Assembly: GCA_937930535.1 (NCBI GenBank)
Contig: CALGKJ010000036.1
Location: 1 to 34,240 of the forward strand
DNA length: 34,240 bases
Origin: an uncultured Clostridia bacterium
Lineage (GTDB): Bacteria > Bacillota > Clostridia > Lutisporales > Lutisporaceae
Direction of reading: 5' to 3'
The position numbers and the translations under genes were made by a program. Below are positions 1 to 7,559 of the stretch, one piece after another. How positions within the stretch are numbered: the stretch's first letter is position 1; each line of letters starts with the position of its first letter. Under the pieces are notes generated by a model that did not search any database, was not told where the DNA came from, and saw only the letters and a list, made by a program, of their open reading frames with translations.

Positions 1-1116
1 TAAAAGTGATAATAAACAAATACAAGCTATAATATTATATAGGAAAAATATACTGTGGTTTTCCAATATAATACCTCCTCCCAGATTACCAATAAGGCCT
101 CCAAGACCAAAGCCAAGAGAGGACAGTATGGTAATACCGGAGGCCTTAATTTTGTTTGGAACTATCTTATTAACATATTGCATAGCACTTACCAGAAATA
201 TCGGGTATGTAACTCCTTGGAGCAGTTGGATAATAATTGCTGTTGTATAGTCTTGGCTTACAGAGCTTAAGAAAAATCTGATAACATACAGAGCCACAGC
301 AAACAAAAACACATTTAGTTCACCATATCGACGCATAAGCCTATTGCCATAAAAAAACATAGGTAATTCACTCATAGCCTGAGCAAACCACACAAAGCCG
401 ATATTTGAAATATCTCCGCCGGTTTTTTCGATTAGTACAGGCACATAGCTGCTGTGAGCACCGGTGGAAATACTGGCTGTCAATACTGCAAATACAAATA
501 GGATAAATCTATAATCCTTAAGAACCGCTAAAATATCCTTGATAGTTGGTCTGCTGATATTTGAATTTCCTTTATGTTCAATATTCCACAAAAGCAGTAT
601 GGCTGCTATAAAAAATAATGAATATGTTATAAAGGTTAAGTTTATATTTGTAAACGCGATAATCTTACCAAGCACCAGTGAAATTATAGCAAAGCTTACA
701 GAGCCGATTAAACGTATTTTTCCAAACTGAAGCTCCGGTTTTGTTTCTATCAGCTCGTAGCAGTAGGTGTCAGTAATAGGCATTATCGGACTTTGAAAAA
801 GTATTAGTATAAATATTGCTGATGCTATCATTAAAAAGGACTTTACTGGTATAAAAAGAAATATAGCTAATGAACAGCAAATCAAATTAATAAGCAGAGT
901 TGTTTTTTTATTGAGATATTTATCTGTTACAAATCCCCAAACAGGCTGCGCTATTATACTGATAAGGGATTGTATTGCAAATACTATGCCTATCTGTGTA
1001 AATGAGAGTCCTCTATTTTTCAAATATACTGTAATAAAAGGAAAGTAGCAGGCTAAACCGCCGTAGAACATAAAATATAGTGCTTTAAGGTTTGTTTTAA
1101 GACTGATTTTTTTCAT
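1..1116 (-). CDS. MFS permease, partial (3' end off window)
   Basis: The reading frame is open from ATG at 1116-1114 to the left edge, 372 codons, so the C-terminus is missing. The translation opens MKKISLKTNLKALYFMFYGG and is almost entirely hydrophobic helices with short charged loops, the pattern of a 12-helix major facilitator permease. The first half contains the loop GFVTDKYLNKKTT, matching the conserved loop 2-3 signature. It most resembles the MFS_1_like/LacY-type group (nucleoside:H+ symporter or 3-phenylpropionate permease-like), with an even spread of helices and no large cytoplasmic domain. It is divergent from the mutT-like gene. The substrate cannot be read from the sequence. 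Confidence 0.8.
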   Translation of the reverse strand, partial: MKKISLKTNLKALYFMFYGGLACYFPFITVYLKNRGLSFTQIGIVFAIQSLISIIAQPVWGFVTDKYLNKKTTLLINLICCSLAIFLFIPVKSFLMIASAIFILILFQSPIMPITDTYCYELIETKPELQFGKIRLIGSVSFAIISLVLGKIIAFTNINLTFITYSLFFIAAILLLWNIEHKGNSNISRPTIKDILAVLKDYRFILFVFAVLTASISTGAHSSYVPVLIEKTGGDISNIGFVWFAQAMSELPMFFYGNRLMRRYGELNVFLFAVALYVIRFFLSSVSQDYTTAIIIQLLQGVTYPIFLVSAMQYVNKIVPNKIKASGITILSSLGFGLGGLIGNLGGGIILENHSIFFLYNIIACICLLSLL

Positions 1117-1404
1117 AGTATTCACATTCTTTCATTTTCAATTATCTATAAAATACATAAAGATATGCATTTTATTATTATATCAGTTAAGCTGGTGCAA
1201 ATATAGCAAAATTTTAAGATTTTTTATAAATGATATGGTGTATGAAAGCGGAAAAGAAAAAATAAAAAGCGAAGAATAAAAATGGTATTAATAGAATCAA
1301 TATCAGCGTGTATAAACCAACGTTTTATGTTAAATATAAATGATGTATGAGATTTAAAGACGATATAAATATTTGTTATTTAGTATTATGAATGGAGTGT
1401 TGGT

Positions 1405-1797
1405 ATGGTAATCGTTACTGCTGCAGTGGTAATAAATGATGATAAAGTACTTATTGCCCAAAGGCAGACAGGATCACACATGGAATTCAAATGGGAGTTC
1501 CCGGGAGGAAAGCTGGAGGACGGAGAGACACCAAAGGAGTGCTTGATACGAGAAATAAAGGAAGAGCTAAATATGGAAATTGTTCCCTTGGATTTATATA
1601 AAATAGTAGATTTTAGGCATGAAGAAAGAGAAATGAAGCTTATGGTATATCTGAGCATGTTATTAAAGGGCAATGGAGAGGCCATTGAATGCAATGACTT
1701 TAAGTGGGTTTCTAAAAATGAGTTGGATTTATATGAATTCACACCCGCTGATAAACCGATTGTAGAAAAATTGAAAGCTGATGATTTAATAAATTAA
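1405..1797 (+). CDS. mutT: MutT-type Nudix hydrolase ((d)NTP pyrophosphohydrolase)
   Basis: A 130-residue protein, the usual MutT size. It hydrolyses nucleoside triphosphates, typically 8-oxo-dGTP, to the monophosphate and so sanitises the nucleotide pool in the cytosol. The Nudix box spans about residues 35-58: GGKLEDGETPKE, then REIKEEL. This fits Gx5Ex7REUxEE, with Asn in place of the usual final Gly (EELN). The opening strand VIVTAAVVINDDKVLIAQRQ is typical of MutT and of CTP-diphosphatase-like relatives. The start is ATG at 1405 with GGAGTG about 8 bases upstream. The gene stands alone and shares a terminator hairpin with the convergent GNAT gene. Exact substrate (8-oxo-dGTP or CTP) is inference. 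Confidence 0.88.
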   Translation: MVIVTAAVVINDDKVLIAQRQTGSHMEFKWEFPGGKLEDGETPKECLIREIKEELNMEIVPLDLYKIVDFRHEEREMKLMVYLSMLLKGNGEAIECNDFKWVSKNELDLYEFTPADKPIVEKLKADDLIN

Positions 1798-1820
1798 AGC
1801 AGCCTTTAGAAGCTGCTTTA
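1795..1820. terminator. Bidirectional terminator hairpin between mutT and GNAT gene
   Basis: TAAAGCAGC at 1795-1803 pairs perfectly with GCTGCTTTA at 1812-1820 around an 8-base loop. The left arm overlaps the mutT stop codon and the convergent GNAT gene ends at 1830. The T-run is short on both strands, so it is probably a modest terminator. Confidence 0.65.
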
Positions 1821-1829
1821 ATCAATGTT

Positions 1830-2348
1830 TTATCTAAATTTTGCCATTTCATATACATCCAGATACTTTCCGTGACATAATACTTCTTCCTTATGAGTTA
1901 CCTCAACCTCAAAGCCACTGGCTTTATAGGCTTCCAGACTAAGAGGATCATTAGATTGAACAACTGCCTTCAGCTTTCGTATATTGCCCTCTATAGAAGC
2001 AAACTCGGAAAACAGCTTAATAGCTTCTTCTCTGTATCCACCTTCTAAATAAGCCTTATCACCAATAAACTGATACATAAAGGCAAATCCATTTTTCCAG
2101 AAAACAAATTCGACTCCTATAGCTCCTATTAATTTGCCATCCAAGGTTTCAATAGCCATGTGAAGGGAATTATCATCATCCTTTTCGAATCTCTGTTTAT
2201 ATTCCTTTTCAAGCTGTTCCTTATACGAGAATTTGGGGACATTATAGCTGCGGGTTTCCATTATATGCTCCTGATTTAGAAAATCAGCCATAGTTTTCTG
2301 ATCCTCCAAGGACTGATAACGTAGATTTACTAAGCTGCCCTTAAACAT
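1830..2348 (-). CDS. GNAT family N-acetyltransferase (RimJ/RimL-like), second of tandem pair
   Basis: A 172-residue GNAT protein that would transfer an acetyl group from acetyl-CoA to an amine. It begins MFKGSLVNLRYQSLEDQ, the RimJ/RimL-type opening strand and helix, and contains the late motif LEAYKASGFEVE, the C-terminal strand of the fold. The middle acetyl-CoA loop (EGGYREEAIKL) is less canonical than in its neighbour. The start ATG overlaps the stop of the upstream GNAT gene as TAATG, with a G-rich ribosome site before it, so the two are translationally coupled. The first residues, MFKGxxVNLR, are shared with the neighbour, suggesting tandem duplication. The substrate is unknown. Confidence 0.82.
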   Translation of the reverse strand: MFKGSLVNLRYQSLEDQKTMADFLNQEHIMETRSYNVPKFSYKEQLEKEYKQRFEKDDDNSLHMAIETLDGKLIGAIGVEFVFWKNGFAFMYQFIGDKAYLEGGYREEAIKLFSEFASIEGNIRKLKAVVQSNDPLSLEAYKASGFEVEVTHKEEVLCHGKYLDVYEMAKFR

Positions 2349-2887
2349 TAATTATTACCCCCTTGTAAAAACCTATCCCGGGTTATACTCATAGCAAAAT
2401 TATCATGATATTCTCCGTTGCGATAAAGCTCTTTTTTATTTATTCCCTCAACAATGAAGCCGCATTTTTCATAACATCTGATAGCACGCTTATTAAATGA
2501 AAAAACATTAAGCTTTACCTTTCTTAATCCAAGCTCATTAAACAGAAAGCCTAGAAACAGCTTTAAGGCCTCAGTGCCATAGCCTTTACTTCTATAATCA
2601 GGATGACCTACATAAATTGCAAAGTAAGTCACTCCGTTTTTCCAGTTTAACTGCATAGTATGACAGCCGCCAATATATAGCCCATCTTTATTTTCTATGG
2701 CAAAGCTAAAGCCATCCTTATGCTCCATGCTTCTCTCATACCAGTGATTTACAAAATCCTTTATAGGGGGAATACAAAACCCCATATAATAGTTGCTGAC
2801 TACGTCAGGATCCGACTGATATTTTACTATCAGTTCTGCATCCTCCTTCTTCTGCGGTCTTAAATTTACTCGTTCACCCTTAAACAT
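2348..2887 (-). CDS. GNAT family N-acetyltransferase (RimJ/RimL-like), first of tandem pair
   Basis: A 179-residue acetyltransferase with a clear acetyl-CoA binding loop GHPDYRSKGYGTEALKL (motif A, R/Q-x-x-G-x-G/A) and the C-terminal signature NKRAIRCYEKCGFIVEG. These are the hallmarks of RimJ/RimL and spermidine-acetyltransferase-like enzymes. It starts MFKGERVNLRPQKKEDAE, with GGGGTGGCG as the ribosome site. It overlaps the next GNAT gene by one base and follows the M20 peptidase gene by 17 bases, so the three minus-strand genes 4014-1830 probably form one transcript. The acetylated substrate cannot be inferred. Confidence 0.85.
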   Translation of the reverse strand: MFKGERVNLRPQKKEDAELIVKYQSDPDVVSNYYMGFCIPPIKDFVNHWYERSMEHKDGFSFAIENKDGLYIGGCHTMQLNWKNGVTYFAIYVGHPDYRSKGYGTEALKLFLGFLFNELGLRKVKLNVFSFNKRAIRCYEKCGFIVEGINKKELYRNGEYHDNFAMSITRDRFLQGGNN

Positions 2888-2904
2888 TTACGCCACCCCT
2901 TTTG

Positions 2905-4014
2905 CTACCTTATTTGTTTGATTATTGCTGCGACTAATTCTGAAGATTTTACTAAGCTTTCTATTGCGATGTTTTCGTTGGTAGTGTGTACATTGTTCAT
3001 GCCTATGGCTAAATTAACTGCACTTAAGCCTTTTTCACTGAAAATATTAGTATCACTGCCTCCTCCTGTAGATTTGTAGCTTGGAGTCATTCCAATGGAT
3101 TTTATAGCAGCATCAACAGTCTGTATAATTTCAGAATCAAGGTCTACTTTAAAAGGCGGATAGTTAAACTCGGCTACAATACTGCTGGTTGTTTCGTACT
3201 CTTTACAAGCAGCTTCAATACACTCTATCATATGCTTTATTTGAGCCTCTGCTTTTTCCTTAACAAGACTTCTGGCTTCTAATTTTATATCCACAGAATC
3301 ACATACAATATTTGTTGCAGTTCCGCCGTTGATTGTTCCAATATTTGCAGTAGTTTCAGGATCTATTCTTAAAAGCTTCATCTTATCAATTGCCCTTGCA
3401 GCTACCTGTATTGCATTAATACCAAGCTCAGGAGCTACACCTGCATGGGCAGCCTTACCATGAATGGTGGCAAACAGCCTCATTTGTGCAGGTCCTTGTA
3501 CTATTACGTCTCCAACCTCTCCGCTGCTGTCAAGAATAAATGCCTTTTTTGCACTAAGCTTAGAGTAGTCAAGATACTTTGCACCAAATAAGCCGCCTTC
3601 CTCAGATATTGTAAAAACTAATTCTAAATCCCCATGAGGGATATTGTTTTCTTTTATATATCTTACAGCCTCCAGTATTGCAGCTATTCCAGCCTTATCA
3701 TCAGCCCCAAGTATTGTAGAGCCATCACTATATATTATTTCATCACGTATTTGGGGATTTATATTTTCACCAGGTACAACAGTATCCATATGAGCGCAAA
3801 ACAATAATGGAGCAGCAGCAACAGTGCCCTTTATTTTTGCAATTATATTGCCAGTATTGCCGCCGCATTGTTCGCCAGCATTGTCTACGTAGATATCAAA
3901 GCCCATAGCTTCTAATTTCTTAGTTAGAAAAGCTGCAAAAACAGCTTCTTTTTTCGACAAACTGGATATTTTAACCATTTCAATAAATTCTTCTGTTATT
4001 CTTTCTTTGTTCAA
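2905..4014 (-). CDS. M20 family metallopeptidase, peptidase T-like
   Basis: A 369-residue cytosolic zinc peptidase of the PepT/YqjE type. Metal and catalytic residues are visible: H75 and D77 in CAHMDTVVPG, D105 in GADDKAG, the E138-E139 pair in SEEGG, an aspartate in FILDSSGEVG, and a late histidine in NNVHTTNE. The lid/dimerisation domain lies in between (about 180-290, with GKAAHAGVAPE and NIGTINGG). The start is TTG at 4014-4012: AGGGAGGGG lies 6 bases upstream and no ATG fits better. It probably trims di- or tripeptides. It heads a minus-strand run with the two GNAT genes. Calling it PepT itself would be overreach. Confidence 0.87.
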   Translation of the reverse strand: MNKERITEEFIEMVKISSLSKKEAVFAAFLTKKLEAMGFDIYVDNAGEQCGGNTGNIIAKIKGTVAAAPLLFCAHMDTVVPGENINPQIRDEIIYSDGSTILGADDKAGIAAILEAVRYIKENNIPHGDLELVFTISEEGGLFGAKYLDYSKLSAKKAFILDSSGEVGDVIVQGPAQMRLFATIHGKAAHAGVAPELGINAIQVAARAIDKMKLLRIDPETTANIGTINGGTATNIVCDSVDIKLEARSLVKEKAEAQIKHMIECIEAACKEYETTSSIVAEFNYPPFKVDLDSEIIQTVDAAIKSIGMTPSYKSTGGGSDTNIFSEKGLSAVNLAIGMNNVHTTNENIAIESLVKSSELVAAIIKQIR

Positions 4015-4065
4015 TGTATACCCCTCCCTAAAAAATCGCTAACATTACTATTATAACATAATGCT

Positions 4066-4122
4066 ATAGATAACCAACTCTAAAACTCAAAATACTTTTC
4101 TTTAAGAGTTGCTAATCTCTTT
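4066..4122. repeat. Palindromic intergenic repeat, copy A (57 bp)
   Basis: Starts ATAGATAACCAACTCT and ends AGAGTTGCTAATCTCT plus TT. The two ends are imperfect inverted repeats (13 of 16 positions pair), so the unit folds as one hairpin. It matches copy D at 17753-17809 over 57 bases with 4 differences. It abuts copy B. Confidence 0.8.
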
Positions 4123-4123
4123 G

Positions 4124-4167
4124 AGAGAAACAACTGGAAATATTAAATTGTGAAGTTGTTTCTCTAT
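4124..4167. repeat. Palindromic intergenic repeat, copy B
   Basis: AGAGAAACAACT (4124-4135) and AGTTGTTTCTCT (4154-4165) are a perfect 12-bp inverted repeat around an 18-base loop. Its right end AGTTGTTTCTCTAT also pairs with the left end of copy A at 12 of 14 positions. Copies A and B may therefore form one composite element of about 102 bp with ATAGA termini. Confidence 0.75.
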
Positions 4168-4205
4168 AATATTAAAAGTAATACTGAGAGCGTTATAAAA
4201 TAAAA

Positions 4206-4226
4206 ATCCACTATAGGGTAGTGGAT
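4206..4226 (-). terminator. Hairpin with T-run on minus strand (possible terminator)
   Basis: ATCCACTA (4206-4213) pairs perfectly with TAGTGGAT (4219-4226) around a 5-base loop. Read on the minus strand it is followed by TTTTTATTTTA, the form of an intrinsic terminator. No minus-strand gene lies to its right (folD is on the plus strand), so the transcript it would stop is unclear. It could block antisense transcription towards the M20 gene. This stretch (4015-4320) otherwise holds only repeats A and B and the folD promoter. Confidence 0.4.
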
Positions 4227-4254
4227 ATAGGAAGAATAGTATTCTGCAATTTTG

Positions 4255-4263
4255 TGATATAAT
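4255..4263 (+). promoter_or_regulatory. Extended -10 promoter element for folD
   Basis: TG-A-TATAAT forms an extended -10 box with a perfect TATAAT at 4258-4263. No strong -35 is seen about 17 bases upstream, as is common for extended -10 promoters. It lies about 58 bases before the folD start codon. Confidence 0.5.
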
Positions 4264-4320
4264 ATTAGATAATATTTAAACTTGCAGGTAAATAGAAAGT
4301 TTTAAATTTGGAGGTACAAA

Positions 4321-5172
4321 GTGGATAAGATACTAAGCGGTAAAGCTGTAGCACAGCATATTAGAACTAATGTAAAGAAAAATATAGAAAATCTTTTACA
4401 AAAACAGATAAAACCTGTTTTGGCTATACTTAGAGTAGGAATGCGTTCTGATGATATAGCATATGAGAGAGCTATAGTCAGAGCTTGTGAAGAGGTTGGG
4501 GTTAAGGCAGAGATCATGACATACGAAGCTGATATATGCATGGTAAATTTTGTAAAAGAACTTAAGGCATTAAATGAAAATAAAGAGATAAATGGAATAA
4601 TGATATTCAGACCGTTGCCAAAGCAGTTAAATGAAGATTATATAAAGAATATCATTGCTCCAAATAAAGATATAGACTGTATGAATCCTGAAAACATGGT
4701 AAAACTGTTTGAAGGGGATACAAGGGGTCTATTGCCTTGCACTCCTTCTGCGGTTCTTGAACTAATGAAATACTATAATATTAGTATGGAAGGAAAGCAT
4801 ATAGCTATACTGGGAAGAAGCATGGTAGTTGGAAAGCCTCTAAGCATGCTGCTGTTAAAGGAAAATGCAACAGTAACCATATGCCATTCTAAAACAAAGG
4901 ATTTAGAAGAAATTACATCAAGAGCGGATATTGTCATTGCAGCTATTGGGAAGCCTAGATTTGTCAAACAGGAATTTTTAAAACATGGATCAATAGTAAT
5001 TGATGTTGGGATAAATATGGACGAGGAGGGCAAGCTGTGCGGAGATGTGGATTATGATGATGTTTTTGACAAGGTTGCAGCAATAACGCCAGTATTAGGG
5101 GGAGTAGGTACTGTAACAACCTCTGTGCTTTTAAAGAATCTCGCAGCCGCAGCAGAAAAGCAGATAGGGTAA
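4321..5172 (+). CDS. folD: FolD-like methylene-THF dehydrogenase/cyclohydrolase, divergent paralogue
   Basis: A 283-residue member of the FolD family, which oxidises methylene-THF to methenyl-THF and hydrolyses it to 10-formyl-THF. The GTG start at 4321 has GGAGG 5 bases upstream. The fold is complete: tyrosine Y48, PCTPSAVLELM, the nucleotide loop GRSMVVGKP, IVIDVGIN and a C-terminal GGVG. Several family-invariant sites are changed. Aligned by eye to E. coli FolD, the catalytic Lys of Y-x-x-x-K is Ile52, the Gln of VQLPLP is Phe96 (IFRPLP), DVDGF is DIDCM, and PGGVGPMT is LGGVGTVT. Loss of the Lys should abolish cyclohydrolase activity. It may be a dehydrogenase-only or repurposed enzyme. 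It is a single gene, convergent with psuK. Confidence 0.85.
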   Translation: MDKILSGKAVAQHIRTNVKKNIENLLQKQIKPVLAILRVGMRSDDIAYERAIVRACEEVGVKAEIMTYEADICMVNFVKELKALNENKEINGIMIFRPLPKQLNEDYIKNIIAPNKDIDCMNPENMVKLFEGDTRGLLPCTPSAVLELMKYYNISMEGKHIAILGRSMVVGKPLSMLLLKENATVTICHSKTKDLEEITSRADIVIAAIGKPRFVKQEFLKHGSIVIDVGINMDEEGKLCGDVDYDDVFDKVAAITPVLGGVGTVTTSVLLKNLAAAAEKQIG

Positions 5173-5195
5173 TATCCCTGCCTGCTTTTGCATGA

Positions 5196-6116
5196 TTAAA
5201 TATTAACAATATCCAGTATTTTTTTTTCACACATTTCAGCACTTACAGTATCTTTTGAAGCGACAGTTATTGCTGCCGCTGCCAGACCGCACTTGCAGGC
5301 TGCTTCTATAGAATCGTATTTTAGAAGTCCAAATATAAATCCAGCAGTCAATGAATCTCCTGCTCCTGTAACATCCTTTACTATGGTTTTATAGCTGTCT
5401 ATGTAAAGGCTCTTATCAGCACTTGTAAGGCATACCCCTTTTTCACCAAGTGTAGTTATTACATATTTTACACCCTTGTCTATCAGCTTTGATGCCGCAT
5501 AGGTTATATCAAAGCTCTCTAAGCAGGTATCTGACAGTTCCTCCAGCTCATATATATTCGGAGTAATAAATGTAGTTTTTGAAAGCTTGTCTTTTATAGC
5601 TTTTGCTTTGGACACAGAAACAGGTTCTATACATATGGGAATATTATATTGCTCTGCAATATCAACAAGATATTGTACTGAAGCTGGGGGGATATTTGTA
5701 TCACATACAATAAAGCCTGAATTTTTAATAACCTCCAGCTTTGTTTCCAAGAATGCAGGCGTTATTTTGAAAAATATATCCATACATGAAACTGCTGCTT
5801 CCATTTCTCCCATACTGTTTAGTAATGCAATATATGTACCTGTATGATATTGTTTAGAGCATTCAACATAGGTAGTATCCACACCCCCATCAGAGGTTAT
5901 CTTAAGAACCCTTTCGCCTTCCCAATCATCACCTATAATGCTTATAAGCTTCACAGGAATTTTCAAACTTGCAAGGTTATGAGCTATATTTCTAACCACT
6001 CCTCCCGCTGAAAAATCAACAGTACCCGGATTTGAGTCCTTATAAAGGAAGTCAGAGTTTGACTTTGCTTTTATGTCCATATTTATACCGCCGATTGCAA
6101 CTACATAGCTATTAAT
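5196..6116 (-). CDS. psuK: Pseudouridine kinase (PfkB family)
   Basis: Phosphorylates pseudouridine to pseudouridine 5'-phosphate in the cytosol, feeding PsuG. It has a PfkB/ribokinase fold. The segment DSNPGTVDFSAGGVVRNIAH closely follows E. coli PsuK (YeiC; the region DSNPG...GGVGRNIAQNLA), and the C-terminal catalytic motif DVTGAGDSLTAGF carries the base Asp. The first ATG (6080) would cut off the first beta strand. The frame stays open upstream and encodes SYVVAIGGIN, the expected PfkB N-terminus. The best-placed initiator is ATT at 6116-6114, 7 bases after GAGAGG, giving 306 residues. No ATG, GTG or TTG fits. PsuG is encoded on the same strand beyond mtnA. Confidence 0.85.
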   Translation of the reverse strand: MNSYVVAIGGINMDIKAKSNSDFLYKDSNPGTVDFSAGGVVRNIAHNLASLKIPVKLISIIGDDWEGERVLKITSDGGVDTTYVECSKQYHTGTYIALLNSMGEMEAAVSCMDIFFKITPAFLETKLEVIKNSGFIVCDTNIPPASVQYLVDIAEQYNIPICIEPVSVSKAKAIKDKLSKTTFITPNIYELEELSDTCLESFDITYAASKLIDKGVKYVITTLGEKGVCLTSADKSLYIDSYKTIVKDVTGAGDSLTAGFIFGLLKYDSIEAACKCGLAAAAITVASKDTVSAEMCEKKILDIVNI

Positions 6117-6452
6117 ATATAAACCTCTCTTTGTATAATTATTACAGTAATATTTTAGAATTTACTAAAGGCTAGCAATTTCTCTTATATATTTTAACAT
6201 AAAAAAGGCAAAATGATTATTGTTCAAGCAACTATTCTGGAGCTTTGTTTAAATATTTTCTATTAAAAACAAGTTAATTTAAACAAACTATATTAAATAT
6301 AAATAGTGTATCGTTTTATGGCTATGTAAAATCTTTATCACTATTTATATAGATAACCAACTGAAAAATTTAATTTTGAAATTGTTTCTCTATAAAATAC
6401 ATGTATATTATATTATAATAAGTATGTAAATAATAAAATAGGGAGGTAACTT
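6117..6452. other. Intergenic region between divergent psuK and mtnA
   Basis: No gene is supported in these 336 bases. They hold the psuK ribosome site (GAGAGG on the minus strand, about 6124-6129), palindromic repeat copy C (6349-6393), AT-rich TATAAT-like sequence at about 6405-6425 that could serve mtnA, and GGGAGG just before the mtnA start. Confidence 0.6.
6349..6393. repeat. Palindromic intergenic repeat, copy C (short form)
   Basis: Left end ATAGATAACCAACT, identical to copies A and D. Right end AATTGTTTCTCTAT, like copy B. The two ends pair imperfectly around a short AT-rich loop, so this is a 45-bp minimal form that keeps only the termini. Confidence 0.7.
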
Positions 6453-7505
6453 ATGGAAAACATATTCGATAAGATACTATCAGTAAAGATGGAAGATGGC
6501 GATCTTATAATTCTGGATCAAACAAAGCTGCCGGAAGAAACTACCTTTATCACACTGGAAAAAGTAGAGGATGTTTGGGATGCTATATTCCATTTAAAGG
6601 TTAGAGGCGCACCAGCCATTGGAATAGCAGCAGCTTATGGATTATACATAGCAGTTAGAAATATAGATGCTCCTGACTTTGATGCATTTTGGGCAGAGCT
6701 GAAAAAGGCATCTGATTATCTGGCAAGCTCAAGACCTACAGCAGTTAATTTATTCTGGGCATTAAAAAGAATGGAAAGAAAAGCACTAGCTGCTAAAGAT
6801 AAGAACGTAGCTGAAATAAAGGACATCCTAAAAGAAGAGGCTCAGCTTATCAGGGATGAAGATGAAGCTATGTGCAGAGCTATAGGAGAAAATGCATTAA
6901 CACTGTTTAGAGATGGCATGACAGTATTGACACATTGCAATGCTGGCGGACTTGCAACAGCACAGTATGGAACAGCATTATCACCTTTGTATCTGGCAAA
7001 GGAAAAGGGCTGGGATATAAAGGTATATGCTGACGAAACCAGACCATTGCTTCAAGGTGCAAGACTTACAACCTGGGAGCTGCAAAAAGGCGGTGTGGAT
7101 GTAACCCTTATATGCGACAACATGGCAGCAATGGTTATGTCTAAAGGCATTATTGATGCAATAATAGTTGGCTGTGACAGGGTTGCGGCAAATGGAGATG
7201 CTGCAAACAAGATAGGTACATATGGCTTAGCTGTACTTGCAAAATACCATAATATTCCTTTCTATGTTGCAGGACCTACATCTACAATAGATATGGATAC
7301 CAAAACAGGAATGGATATTCCAATAGAGGAAAGAAAAGAATGTGAAGTATCCTGTGGTTTTGGCAAAAGAACTGCTCCAGAGGGAGTAAAGGTATTCAAT
7401 CCTGCCTTTGATGTTACCCCCAATGAGCTTATAACAGCAATAATAACTGAAAAGGGAGTACTAAAACAGCCATATACCGAAAGCCTTGCAAAATTATTTG
7501 AATAA
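6453..7505 (+). CDS. mtnA: S-methyl-5-thioribose-1-phosphate isomerase family protein
   Basis: Converts methylthioribose-1-phosphate to methylthioribulose-1-phosphate in methionine salvage. Related enzymes of the eIF2B-like family also isomerise 5-deoxyribose-1-phosphate. The 350-residue length is typical. Motifs are [31 protein letters not shown] with catalytic C162, [17 protein letters not shown], and [20 protein letters not shown] with catalytic D242, matching the Cys/Asp pair of B. subtilis MtnA. ATG at 6453 is preceded by GGGAGG. No other methionine-salvage genes lie in the window, and it sits between psuK and psuG on the opposite strand, so the physiological sugar phosphate is uncertain. 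Confidence 0.9.
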   Translation: MENIFDKILSVKMEDGDLIILDQTKLPEETTFITLEKVEDVWDAIFHLKVRGAPAIGIAAAYGLYIAVRNIDAPDFDAFWAELKKASDYLASSRPTAVNLFWALKRMERKALAAKDKNVAEIKDILKEEAQLIRDEDEAMCRAIGENALTLFRDGMTVLTHCNAGGLATAQYGTALSPLYLAKEKGWDIKVYADETRPLLQGARLTTWELQKGGVDVTLICDNMAAMVMSKGIIDAIIVGCDRVAANGDAANKIGTYGLAVLAKYHNIPFYVAGPTSTIDMDTKTGMDIPIEERKECEVSCGFGKRTAPEGVKVFNPAFDVTPNELITAIITEKGVLKQPYTESLAKLFE

Positions 7506-7546
7506 AAAAACAGCAGACTATTCTAATAAGTAGTCTGCTGTTTTTT
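7505..7546. terminator. Strong bidirectional terminator between mtnA and psuG
   Basis: CAGCAGACTA (7511-7520) pairs perfectly with TAGTCTGCTG (7531-7540) around a 10-base loop. The stem is flanked by a run of A on the left and T on the right, so it works as an intrinsic terminator on both strands for the convergent genes. Confidence 0.9.
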
Positions 7547-7559
7547 ATTTAATGCTTAT

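Noticed and set aside
4773-5242. Open frames antisense to folD (4773-5033 and 4964-5242)
   Set aside because: They are shadows of the FolD reading frame, without ribosome sites or recognisable protein features. The same holds for the antisense frames over prfC, the Ca-ATPase, psuG, rsmH and the PBP gene.
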